Shown: positions 25,987 through 35,065 of the stretch, in pieces | How positions within the stretch are numbered: the stretch's first letter is position 1 | How the letters are laid out: every line of letters starts with the position of its first letter | NCBI GenBank assembly: GCA_963770375.1 | Contig: CAVYPM010000029.1 | Location: 124,001 to 188,000, forward strand | Origin: DASVBE01 sp963770375 | GTDB taxonomy: Bacteria > Actinomycetota > Actinomycetes > Streptosporangiales > Streptosporangiaceae | Length of the DNA: 64,000 bases | Direction: 5' to 3' | Program-made: the position numbers and the translations under genes | Notes under the pieces: model-generated | The model's database searches: none | What the model saw: only the letters and a program-made list of their open reading frames with translations | Told to the model about the DNA's origin: nothing

Positions 25987-26009
25987 CCCCAAAGACTAGG
26001 CCTGGGCCC
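25987..26009 (-). promoter_or_regulatory. Conserved upstream block of lysyl-oxidase-like copy 2
   Basis: CCCAAAGACTAGGCCTGGG and flanking bases match the block at 24348-24369 and lie at the same distance (about 100 bp) from the start codon. Confidence 0.35.
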
Positions 26010-26093
26010 ACTGCGGGGTAGGCATAGGCCCCGCGCACCGCGACCAGGTGATCATGGTCGGGAGCAGCCGGCCGGGCATGGCACGCTAGGGCC

Positions 26094-26837
26094 ATGGGGA
26101 GCCTGGACAACAAGACCGCGCTGGTGACGGGCGGATCCCGGGGCATCGGCCGGGCTATCGCGCTGCGCCTGGCGGCCGACGGCGCGCAGGTGGTGCTGAC
26201 CTACGCGGTGAACAGCGCCGCGGCGGCCGATGTCGTCGCGGCCATCACCACGGCCGGCGGGCAGGCCTGGGCGGTCGCCGCGGACCTGCGCTTCCCCGCG
26301 GTGGCCAGCGAGCTGCTGGCCCAGGCCGAGAGCATGGCCGGGCCGCTGGACATCCTGGTCAACAACGCCGCGCACGCGCCGACCTCGCTGCTCGCCGAAT
26401 GCTCCGACGAGGAGTTCGCGAGCACGATGACGGTCAACGTGATGAGCCCGTTCATGCTGATGCGGGACGCGGCCCGGCGGATGCGCGACGGCGGCCGGAT
26501 CATCAACATCTCGACCCTGAACACCGTGCTCGTCAGCCCGGGCACGACCGCGTACGCGGCCAGCAAGGCGGCGCTCGAGCTGATGACCCGGGTCGCCGCG
26601 GCCGAACTCGGCGGGCGCGGTATCACGGTCAACTCGGTGTCCCCCGGCGCCACCGACACCGACATGTTCCGCACCGCGAACCCGGCCGAGGGCACCTACG
26701 AGCGGGTCGCGGCGATGACCCCGCTGGGCCGGATCGGCCAGCCGGCCGACGTGGCCAGCGTGGTGGCGTTCCTGGCCGGCCCGGACGGCCGCTGGCTGAC
26801 CGGGCAGAACCTGCGCGCCTCGGGCGGCCTGGGCTAA
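26094..26837 (+). CDS. SDR-family oxidoreductase
   Basis: A 247-residue classical short-chain dehydrogenase. It has the cofactor motif TGGSRGIG (residues 14-21), NNAA for the central strand, the catalytic Ser in INISTLN, YAASK with Tyr and Lys, and the C-terminal PLGRIGQPADVASVVAFLAGPDGRWLTG block ending in GG. The sequence resembles 3-oxoacyl-ACP reductase-like enzymes that reduce ketones with NADPH, but the substrate cannot be inferred. It stands alone, divergent from the lysyl-oxidase-like pair. Confidence 0.9.
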   Translation: MGSLDNKTALVTGGSRGIGRAIALRLAADGAQVVLTYAVNSAAAADVVAAITTAGGQAWAVAADLRFPAVASELLAQAESMAGPLDILVNNAAHAPTSLLAECSDEEFASTMTVNVMSPFMLMRDAARRMRDGGRIINISTLNTVLVSPGTTAYAASKAALELMTRVAAAELGGRGITVNSVSPGATDTDMFRTANPAEGTYERVAAMTPLGRIGQPADVASVVAFLAGPDGRWLTGQNLRASGGLG

Positions 26838-27424
26838 CCGGCCGCCCCGGCCGAGCCAGCGTCGCCGTAGACGACGACGGCCTGACGGGCCGCCAGCGGA
26901 TTCCTGGCCCGTCCGGTCAGCGGCCTCTCGTGCCGCTGCGGATGACTGCGGGCGACAGCCGCGCCGTGCGGCTGCGCGGCCATGGCCAGCGCCCCGCCCG
27001 AGGCCAGGCAGACGGCGGCGGTCAGGGACAGGACCGGGCGGAAGCGGCGGCCCAGGTAGGGCAGGCGGGGGCGCAACGGAGGACCTCACACAGCGGGCAG
27101 CGGGATGGCTCGTGGCTCGGGAGTCAGCGGGAAGGAACCGTAATCCTAAAAACTGCAGCTGCACAGGAATGGCGTCCGCCTAGCGCACGGCACCATTCCC
27201 GTAATGGCTCTGGGAATACGCCCGGCAAGCGTCTGTCCAGCCTGTTCTGCGGCATTCACGGGCAACGGTAGGGCACGCGCCAATGGCGGTCAAGCGGAAC
27301 GAGCAAGCCGGTAACGCGACGCGCCGGCCGGCCCGCCGCGGCCCAGGTCTGGCGGGCGGCTCTGCGCGCCGAGTTTTTAGGATTACGGTTCCTGGCCCGC
27401 GGGCCACGCCTCCCCGGCCGGCCG
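26838..27424. other. Convergent intergenic region
   Basis: The 587 bp between the SDR and FtsX stops show no convincing gene. A leftward 80-codon frame (26834-27076, TTG start, hydrophobic N-terminus) lacks a ribosome binding site. The right half holds the inverted-repeat element at 27133-27393. Confidence 0.5.
27133..27393. repeat. 261-bp element with 22-bp perfect inverted ends (MITE-like)
   Basis: Bases 27133-27154 are the exact reverse complement of 27372-27393 (the ends begin AGGAACCGTAATCC). The 217-bp interior has no gene. The ends are AT-rich compared with the surroundings, and no target duplication is obvious. It lies between two convergent genes, so a promoter role is unlikely. A non-autonomous mobile element or its remnant is the best guess. 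The 10-mer CCGTAATCCT also occurs at 52343. Confidence 0.6.
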
Positions 27425-29914
27425 TTACCCGGCGCGGAGCAGGGCCGCGGGCCTGGTCCGCGCCGCGACCGTGGCCGGGATCGCGGCCAGCAGGTTGCCG
27501 GCCAGCAGCAGGCCGCCGGCCCCGGCCGCCAGGGCCAGGCCGGGCACCACGGTCACCGGGGCCACGCCGAGCGAACCGGCGAAGGCGGCCCACGCCCAGT
27601 GGCCGGCCGCGATGCCGAGCGGTATCCCGGCGGCCGCCGCGACCACCAGGATGACGCTGGCCTGCCCGGCCACCGTGGCCCGGATCTGGCCGCGGGTCAG
27701 CCCGAGGGCCTTGAGCAGGGCGTGCCGCGGCCGCCGCAGCCGGACCGAGGCCAGCAGCGCCGCGGCCAGCGACACCGTCACCGCAGCGGCCAGGCCCAGG
27801 GCCAGGATCAGCGGCTGGCGGCCCATCTGGGCCGCGTCCGCGATGGCCCGGCCGAGCACCCGGGGCTGCCGGTAGGTGCCGCCGGGGTCCCCGCCGGGGT
27901 TCGCGCCGGCGATCCGCGCGGCCAGCGCGGTGCCGCTGGTGCCGGGTTTCAGGTCGATGGCCACCGCCGAGGGGAACGCCGGGTCGGCCACCGTGGCCCC
28001 GTGCTCCTCCCGGCTGGTCAGCTGCGCGGACAGCCCCTGCAGGGCGAGGAGCGTGCTTCCGGGCAGCATGCCGCCGCGGCCCAGCGACACGTGGTCGGCC
28101 AGGGTCAGCCCGATGGACGGCAGGGTCACCGTGCCCACGATCGTCAGGCGGCGCGCCTGCCGGCCGGACCCGGCGGTCACCGTGTCGCCGACCCGCTTGC
28201 CGAGCGCCCGCAGGGTGGCGGCGCCCAGCTCGATCTGGTCCTGGCCGCTCAGCGGGTGCCCGCTGGTGGTGGGCGGCTGCACCGCGCCCTGGTGCCGGGT
28301 CAGGCCGAGCACCGGGATGTCCTGGTGGTCCACGGCCAGCTGGGCGAACGCGAACGTGGACCAGCCGGTCACCCCGGGCTGGCCGCTGACCAGCCGGTCC
28401 ATCTGCCGGACCGGCCACGAGGAGTAGCCGCCCTCGGTGTCCATCAGCATCGTCCAGTTCCAGCCGTACCGGGCCGGGTGCGTGACCAGCCCGTCCAGGC
28501 TGGCCCCGAACACCGCGGCCGCGGTGACCGCGAGCACGGCCACGGCCGCGCCGGCCAGCGTGGCGGTCACCGGGACGCGCCGCGGCCCCGGTCCCCGCTC
28601 CAGCGCCGCGCGCAGGCCGAGCACCGCGGTCACCGGCAGGCCGGCCGCGGCCGCCGCGGTGGCCAGCGCGGACCGGCGGCCGCTGGCCGCGCCGGCGGCC
28701 TGGCGCGCCGCCGGGGCGGCCGCCGCCCGCCAGGCCAGGACGGCCAGCAGGGCCAGCAGCAGCGCCGCGAGCACGCCGCCGCCGCCCGCCAGCACCAGCC
28801 CGTCGGCCCGGAACCCGCGGGCCGGGTCGAACCGGCGGACCGGGCCCACCGGGGCCAGCGGGGACACCGCGACCGCGCCGGCCACCGCCAGCCCCATCCC
28901 GGCCGCGATCGCCACCGCCCCGGTCAGCCCGGCCGCCAGCGCGGCCTGGGCCCGGGTGGCGCCGACCGCGCGCAGCGGGGCCATGGCCGCTGACGGCCCG
29001 CTGAGCAGCTGAGCCAGGCCCTGGCCGGCCAGTACCAGCAGGGCCACCGCGGCCAGGGCGCCGAAGATGCCCAGCGCGACCGCCTGCGGCTCGATCGCCT
29101 GCTGCACCTGCCGGTGCACGGTGTCCATGCGGCGGATGCTGAGGCTGATCGCGCCGTCCGGCACGCCGAACTCGCGCTCCAGGGTGCGCTCGGGGCCGGC
29201 CAGCTTCCCGGGCAGCGCGGCGATGGCGGCCGGCCCGCCGGCCAGCCGCAGGCCGGCCCAGCCGAAGCCGAACCCGTGGGCCAGGAACCGGGCGGTCGCC
29301 GCGGGCGGCAGCACGGCCGCGCTGGTGGTGTCGAACTGGTCGACCAGCACCGGGGGCAGGTCCACCACGCCGGTCACCAGGAACGTGGCGTACCCGGCCA
29401 CGGGCTGGGGACCAGGCCGCAAGGTCACCCGGCTGAGCCGGTAGGTCACCCGGCCGCCCACGCCGGTGCCCAGCAGCCGGGCCAGCCCCGGGGTGAGCGC
29501 GATCTCGCCGCGCGCGCCGGTCCTGGGCAGCCGGCCGGCCAGCACGGTCATCCGGTCCTGCCGGAAGAACTCGCCGTCCAGGCTGCCGAGCAGGCCGTCG
29601 GCCAGGAACGAGTCGTCCACCCGGCCGTGCACCACCGGGTCGCCGGCCAGGCCCAGCCAGGCGCCCGCGGACCGGACCCCGGGAAGGTGCTCGATCTGCC
29701 GGAGCGCGGCCAGGCTCGGCCCCGGCACGTTGACGAACACGTCGCTGGACCGGACCGAGGCCAGGTAGCGCGCGTACGCGGAATCGGTCCGGCGGGCCCC
29801 GGCCAGCGCGCCGAGCGCGACCGCGCCCAGCAGGCCGCAGACCAGCACTACGGCCGCGGCCCGGCGCCACGGCTGGCGCCCGGCCGCCCGCCAGCAGTAC
29901 AGCGCTGCTCTCAT
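27425..29914 (-). CDS. FtsX-like ABC transporter permease
   Basis: An 829-residue membrane protein. It has an N-terminal helix (AAAVVLVCGLLGAVALGALAG), a large extracytoplasmic MacB-type domain to about residue 270, then three helices (IFGALAAVALLVLAGQGLAQL and following) with the FtsX loop LRAVGATRAQAALAAG. A second extracytoplasmic domain is followed by a closing three-helix FtsX core with LKALGLTRGQIRATV. This is the fused two-FtsX-domain form common in actinobacteria. No ATPase gene adjoins it here, so its energy partner must be elsewhere. The substrate is unknown; family members export lipids or peptides or transmit mechanical signals. Confidence 0.85.
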   Translation of the reverse strand: MRAALYCWRAAGRQPWRRAAAVVLVCGLLGAVALGALAGARRTDSAYARYLASVRSSDVFVNVPGPSLAALRQIEHLPGVRSAGAWLGLAGDPVVHGRVDDSFLADGLLGSLDGEFFRQDRMTVLAGRLPRTGARGEIALTPGLARLLGTGVGGRVTYRLSRVTLRPGPQPVAGYATFLVTGVVDLPPVLVDQFDTTSAAVLPPAATARFLAHGFGFGWAGLRLAGGPAAIAALPGKLAGPERTLEREFGVPDGAISLSIRRMDTVHRQVQQAIEPQAVALGIFGALAAVALLVLAGQGLAQLLSGPSAAMAPLRAVGATRAQAALAAGLTGAVAIAAGMGLAVAGAVAVSPLAPVGPVRRFDPARGFRADGLVLAGGGGVLAALLLALLAVLAWRAAAAPAARQAAGAASGRRSALATAAAAAGLPVTAVLGLRAALERGPGPRRVPVTATLAGAAVAVLAVTAAAVFGASLDGLVTHPARYGWNWTMLMDTEGGYSSWPVRQMDRLVSGQPGVTGWSTFAFAQLAVDHQDIPVLGLTRHQGAVQPPTTSGHPLSGQDQIELGAATLRALGKRVGDTVTAGSGRQARRLTIVGTVTLPSIGLTLADHVSLGRGGMLPGSTLLALQGLSAQLTSREEHGATVADPAFPSAVAIDLKPGTSGTALAARIAGANPGGDPGGTYRQPRVLGRAIADAAQMGRQPLILALGLAAAVTVSLAAALLASVRLRRPRHALLKALGLTRGQIRATVAGQASVILVVAAAAGIPLGIAAGHWAWAAFAGSLGVAPVTVVPGLALAAGAGGLLLAGNLLAAIPATVAARTRPAALLRAG

Positions 29915-30224
29915 GCCCAGGCCGCCCTCATGGCCCGGCCGCTCTCATGCCCCGCCGCCGCGGGTCACGGCGGTGCGGCGGGATATCGCCATGGCGCCCA
30001 TTGTCCGCCGGCCGCGCGGGCCGCACACGCCGGTCCGTACCAGCACAACTGCACAGGCCAGCACCACCACGGCGGGCCAGCGGAACCCCGCAATTCCGCC
30101 AAACATGACAACTGCCACGTAACGGTATGCGTCAGCAATATGAGTGGACTAATCGCGCGGGCCGGTGGCCCAGCCGGGGCCGCCGCGTCGCTAGCCCGCG
30201 TTTCCGCAGCACGGAGGGCACTTG
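29915..30224. other. Divergent intergenic region
   Basis: These 310 bp lie between the FtsX start and the first propeller gene. The stretch 30095-30150 is AT-richer than the rest and is the likely promoter zone. No gene or clear motif is seen. Confidence 0.4.
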
Positions 30225-32537
30225 ATGACATCCAGTCCGCGGACGAACCTCTCAGCGATCACGAGGACCCGGCTGTGCGGCCGGCTGGCCGGGGCGGCTG
30301 GTGCGGTTCTGCTTGCGGCCAGCCTGGCCGCGACTATGACCGGAGCCGCAGCCGGCACAGCGGCACGGCGCGCGTTGGCCCGGCCGTCCCGGCCGCGAAG
30401 TCGGCGTGGTCGATCCAGCACGTGCCGCCGCTGAACACCAGCCGCACGACCGGCCGGTTCCTCGACGTGTCCTGCCCGACGGACAGCTCATGCCTGGCGG
30501 CCGGCTGGTTCATCGGCACCGACGGCACCAAGCGCCCGCTGGCCGAGCGCTGGGACTCCCGCGGCTGGCACATCCTGGCCCCGGTCCGCCCGGCCGGCAC
30601 CCTGAGCAGCACCCTGGATCTCATCTCCTGCGTCAGCCCGGACCGCTGCCAGGCCATCGGCAGCCGGAGCCGCAGCGCGGACGGCAGGCTGAAGGCCGGG
30701 TTCATCGCGGAGACCTGGAACGGCAGCCGGTGGCGGATGGTGCCGATCCCGCGCTCGCCGAACACCACGCTGAGCGCGATCTCCTGCGCCACCGCCAGCG
30801 CGTGCTTCGCGGTCGGCTTCCACTTCACCACGTCCAGCCGGTCCCAGGCGGTGTCGCTGCGCTGGAACGGGACCCGCTGGTCCGCGGTCCAGCCGCGGCG
30901 GCCACGGGCCAACACGACCCTGGACGGCGTGTCCTGCCCGGGCCCGCGGAACTGCTACGCCGTCGGGACCGCCAACGACAAGTTCAACAGCCCGGCGCAC
31001 CCGCTGGTGGAGCACTGGAACGGCCAGCGGTGGAGCACCCGGTCCATCCCGACGGCGCCGCGCGGCACCAGCCTGAACGCCGTCTCGTGTGCCACCGGGA
31101 CCGCCTGCACCGCGGTCGGCTCGGCCGGCGTCAACAGCTCCCGGCTGCTGGTCGCGGACCTGAGCAAGGGAACCTGGCGGACGTCCGGGGTGGCCGACCC
31201 GCCGCAGGCGATCCGCGACAGCGGCGGGTTCAACCACGTCTCGTGCAGCGCCCCGCGGGTGTGCACGGCGATCTTCCGCTACATCAACCAGGGCGAGGCG
31301 CTGACCTGGGCGACCGCGTCCCGCGGGGCCACCGGCGGGTTCAGGGTGACGGTGCCGGCCAGGGACGTGTCGTCCGACTTCGCCACCGGCATTTCCTGCC
31401 GGACCGCCGGCTGCACGCTGGTCGGGGCCAAGGACGCCTCCGACGGGAGGGGCGACGACCAGGGCACCGGCACCGCGTTCGCCTGGCGCGGCCAGGACGG
31501 GCACTTCGTGACCCAGGCGGTCCCGCAGCCGCCGGGCACCGAGGGCGGCCGGCTGAGCAAGGTGTCCTGCGCGGGCGCCGGGTTCTGCGCGGCCACTACG
31601 TTGGGCGCCGACTCGTTCTTCTCGGTGCCGGACGGCGACCCGTCGGTGGCGGTCCGCCCGTCGCAGCACGGCGCGTGGCGCTACCCGCCCAACGCCAGCC
31701 ACGGCTTCCTGAGCGGGCTGTCCTGCACGTCGGCGACGCTTCTGCCTGGCCCTCGGGTCGGCCGCCGGAGCGGAGCGGTGGGACGGCCAGCACTGGGCCC
31801 CGGCGCCGTCCCCCGGTCATCCCGACCCGCTGGTCAGCGGTATGCAGGAGCTGTCCTGCACCTCGCCGAAGTTCTGCCTGGCGGTCGGCATGTCCGGCGG
31901 GAACAAGGGGTCGGCCCGGTACTCGATCTGGAACGGCAGCGGCTGGACCCCGATCGCCAGCGCGGCGATCCCGGCCGGCAGCAGGCTGACCGCGCTGACC
32001 GGGGTGTCCTGCACCTCGCCGAAGTTCTGCGTGGCGGCCGGGGTGTCCGACCCCGTCAAGGGCCGGACCCGGGGTCTGATCGAGATCTGGAACGGCACGA
32101 AGTGGACGTTCGCCACCCCCCGCCCGCTGGTGAACCTGACCTTCCAGGGCACCGACGTGTCCTGCGCTACCCCGTCGGCCTGCATGGTCAGCTGGGGTGA
32201 CACGTTCGATGCGATCGCCCGCTGGTGGAACGGCAAGACCTGGACCGGGGCCCCGTATCCCGGCCCGGGCAAGCCCAAGGACAACCGGTCGATCCTCGGG
32301 GTGTCCTGCCCGTCGGCCACCTCGTGCACGGCGGTCGGCACCCAGATCGTCGGCCGCACGTTCACGCAGCTGATCGAGCACTGGAACGGGCAGCGCTGGT
32401 CCGTGGTGACCCCGGCGCAGCCCGGGATCGGGGTCGCCCAGCTGAACGACGTGTCCTGCACCACGCCCACCAGATGCACCGCGGTGGGCTACAACACCCG
32501 GCTGGTGGACATCCCGTTTGCGGAGGTCCGCAGCTGA
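30225..32537 (+). CDS. Secreted cysteine-pair repeat protein A, 14 repeats (two frameshifts)
   Basis: A secreted protein of about 770 residues after correction, starting at ATG 30225 with a long signal peptide. The body has 14 repeats of ~45-50 residues with the pattern V-S-C-x5/6-C-x-A-V-G, usually followed by E-x-W-[ND]-G-x-x-W, for example DVSCPTDSSCLAAG and NDVSCTTPTRCTAVG. Fourteen repeats fit two seven-bladed beta-propellers with one probable disulfide per blade. The frame breaks near 30355-30385, just after the signal peptide, and at 31739, where an extra C disrupts TFCLALGSAAG; protein B has the intact form. It is the first of three paralogues in a row. No function is recognised. Confidence 0.8.
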
Positions 32538-32546
32538 TTGCGAAGG

Positions 32547-32581
32547 TTCCGCGGCGGCCGGCCGGGCCGGCCGCCGCGGAA
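32547..32581. terminator. Hairpin terminator after repeat protein A
   Basis: A 35-base perfect palindrome-like hairpin (17-base arms around one G) starts 10 bp after the stop codon. Confidence 0.75.
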
Positions 32582-32639
32582 TCGTAGGCCGGGCTGACTT
32601 CGGGGCTTATGGTGTCGCCAACCACCCTGGAGGTGCCCG

Positions 32640-34916
32640 GTGAGACGACGTACCCTGCGGGCCCGGGCGGCGGCCGCCGTGCTGCTCGCCGCCGGCCTGG
32701 CCGCGGCCACGACCAGCGCCGCCGCCGGCGCCGGCGCGGCTCAGGCCGCCACCCCGGCCGCGGGCCCCGCCTGGTCGATCCAGGCCGTCCCGCCGCTGGA
32801 CACCACCAGCACGATCAGCCGCTTCCTCGACGTGTCCTGTCCCACCGCCAGCTTCTGCGTAGCGGTCGGCATGAGCATCGGCACCGACGGCACCCAGCGG
32901 CCGATGGCGCAGACCTGGAACGGCCAGGGCTGGCACCTCACCGCGCCGCCGGCCCGGCCGGCCAATACCCTGAGCAGCTGGCTGGACTTCGTCTCCTGCG
33001 TCAGCCCGGCCCTCTGCCAGGCCATCGGCCACCGGGGCCCCAGCGCGGACCACACGGTCAAGCAGGGCCTCATCGCGGAAACCTGGAACGGCAGCCACTG
33101 GCGGATGGTGCCGGTCCCGCGCACCCCGGCCAGCAACCTCAGCGGGATGTCCTGCGCCACCGCGACCATGTGCTTCGTGGTCGGCAGCCACTTCATGACC
33201 ACAGGCCGGACGCAGGCCATCTCGCTGCGCTGGGACGGCACCCGGTGGTCCCCGGTCCAGCCGCAGCGGCCGCGGCCCAGCACCGACCTGGAAGGCGTGT
33301 CCTGCCCAGGACCGCAGGACTGCTACGCCGCCGGCACCGCCACCGGGAAGGGCGCCAATCCCCAGGACCACCCGCTGATCGAGCACTGGAACGGCACCCG
33401 CTGGAGCACCCAGACCATCGCCAGCCCGCCCCGCGGCACCCGCCTGTCCGACGTGTCCTGCCCCACCGCGACCGTGTGCACCGCGGTCGGCTCGGCCGGC
33501 GGGGACAACTCCCGGCTGCTGGTCGCGGACCTGAGCGGCGGCACGTGGACCACGTCCACGGTGGCCAGCCCGGCGCAGGCGATTCCCGGCACGGTCTCGT
33601 TCAGCGACGTCTCGTGCAGCGCGCCGCGGGTCTGCTCGGCCATCCTGTTCTTCCTCAACCAGGGTGAGGAGCTGGCCTGGTGGACCGCATCCCGCGGCGC
33701 CACCGGCGGGTTCCGTATCCCGAAGCCGATCAGGGACCTGGCCGCCGACATTCCCTTCGGGCTGAACTGCCACGGGCCTGGCTGCACGCTGGTCGGCGCC
33801 CAGGACGCCACCGACGGCCAGGGCGACGACCTGGGCGGCGGCACGGCGTTCGCCCTGCGCAACCAGAACGGCGGCATCTTCACCGCCCAGCCCGTCCCCG
33901 AGCCGCCGGGCACCGCGGGCGGCGAGCTGAACCACGTGTCCTGCGCGGGCGCGGGCTTCTGCGCGGCCACCACGTCCGGCGCCGGCTCGTTCTTCGACGT
34001 GCCGGCCAACGACCCGTCGGTGGCGGTCCGGCCGTCGCCGCACGGCGCGTGGCGGTACCCGGCCAACGCCAGCCACGGCTTCCTCGGCAGCCTGTCCTGC
34101 CCGGAGGCGACCTTCTGCCTGGCCCTCGGCTCCGCCGCCGGGGCCGAGCGGTGGGACGGCCAGCACTGGGCCCCGGCGCCCTCCCCCGGGCACCCCAAAC
34201 CGGAGGAGAGCGGCATGCAGGCGCTGTCCTGCACGTCGCCAGCGTTCTGCCTGGCGGTCGGGATGACCGCCGCGAACCGGAACAAGCCCACGTACTCGGT
34301 CTGGAACGGCACGGCCTGGAGCCCGATCGCCCGCGCCGCGGTGCCGGCCGGCAGCTTCCGCAGCTCGCTGACGGCGGTGTCCTGCCTGTCGCCCACGTTC
34401 TGCGTGGCCGCCGGGTCGTTCGACCCGGTGAAGAAGGAGGAGATCCGGGGCCTGGTCGAGACCTGGAACGGCACGAAGTGGACGGTCGCCAGCGTGCGGC
34501 AGGTCGTGACCACCACGAACACCGGCATCGGCGTCTCCTGCGCCACCCGCTCGGCCTGCATGGCCACCTGGGGGGATTCGTTCCGGGCGCTGGCCCAGTG
34601 GTGGGACGGCCGGACCTGGCGGAAGGCCCCGTTCGCCGGCCCGGGCCGCGGGGAAGACGAGCGGTCGATCCTCGGCGTGTCCTGCCCGTCGGCCACCTCC
34701 TGCACCGCGGTGGGCAGCCGGCATACCGACGCGCACGGGATCGTCCCGCTGATCGAGAACTGGAACGGCCAGCGCTGGTCGATCGAGGCCCCGCCGATCC
34801 CCGGCCTGGGGCACGCCAGCCTGAACGACGTGTCCTGCACCGCGCCCACGGTCTGCACCGCGGTCGGCTTCAACACCCGGCTGGTCAACATCCCGTTCGC
34901 GGCCTCCCGGGGCTAG
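32640..34916 (+). CDS. Secreted cysteine-pair repeat protein B, 14 repeats
   Basis: A 758-residue intact protein starting at GTG 32640 after CTGGAGG. The signal peptide spans residues 1-36. Fourteen repeats follow, from DVSCPTASFCVAVG through SDVSCSAPRVCSAIL and NHVSCAGAGFCAATT to NDVSCTAPTVCTAVG. Most carry two cysteines seven or eight apart and a W-[ND]-G-x-x-W strand (for example WNGTRWSTQ). The number fits two seven-bladed propellers. The sixth, eighth and twelfth repeats lack the AVG ending, as do the same repeats in protein A. Its closeness to A shows a recent duplication. It is probably an extracellular binding protein; ligand unknown. Confidence 0.85.
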   Translation: MRRRTLRARAAAAVLLAAGLAAATTSAAAGAGAAQAATPAAGPAWSIQAVPPLDTTSTISRFLDVSCPTASFCVAVGMSIGTDGTQRPMAQTWNGQGWHLTAPPARPANTLSSWLDFVSCVSPALCQAIGHRGPSADHTVKQGLIAETWNGSHWRMVPVPRTPASNLSGMSCATATMCFVVGSHFMTTGRTQAISLRWDGTRWSPVQPQRPRPSTDLEGVSCPGPQDCYAAGTATGKGANPQDHPLIEHWNGTRWSTQTIASPPRGTRLSDVSCPTATVCTAVGSAGGDNSRLLVADLSGGTWTTSTVASPAQAIPGTVSFSDVSCSAPRVCSAILFFLNQGEELAWWTASRGATGGFRIPKPIRDLAADIPFGLNCHGPGCTLVGAQDATDGQGDDLGGGTAFALRNQNGGIFTAQPVPEPPGTAGGELNHVSCAGAGFCAATTSGAGSFFDVPANDPSVAVRPSPHGAWRYPANASHGFLGSLSCPEATFCLALGSAAGAERWDGQHWAPAPSPGHPKPEESGMQALSCTSPAFCLAVGMTAANRNKPTYSVWNGTAWSPIARAAVPAGSFRSSLTAVSCLSPTFCVAAGSFDPVKKEEIRGLVETWNGTKWTVASVRQVVTTTNTGIGVSCATRSACMATWGDSFRALAQWWDGRTWRKAPFAGPGRGEDERSILGVSCPSATSCTAVGSRHTDAHGIVPLIENWNGQRWSIEAPPIPGLGHASLNDVSCTAPTVCTAVGFNTRLVNIPFAASRG

Positions 34917-35065
34917 GCCCCGCGGCACGCCGGGAAAAATCCGGCCAGACCGTCAAACCAGACGGCGGCCGCGTCCGTTCCCTGGTGAGCGAACGTCATC
35001 CAGGGACAAGTGCTCGCCGGGACTGGCTCCTGCGCCGGCTCACGTTGCCGTGCCGGAGGAACCTG

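Noticed and set aside
26834..27076. Leftward 80-codon frame with a signal-like N-terminus
   Set aside because: It starts at TTG without a ribosome binding site and is Arg/Pro-rich; support is too weak to call a gene.
33680..35065. Upstream extension of repeat protein C
   Set aside because: This is an out-of-frame reading of repeat protein B; C has its own signal peptide and ribosome binding site.
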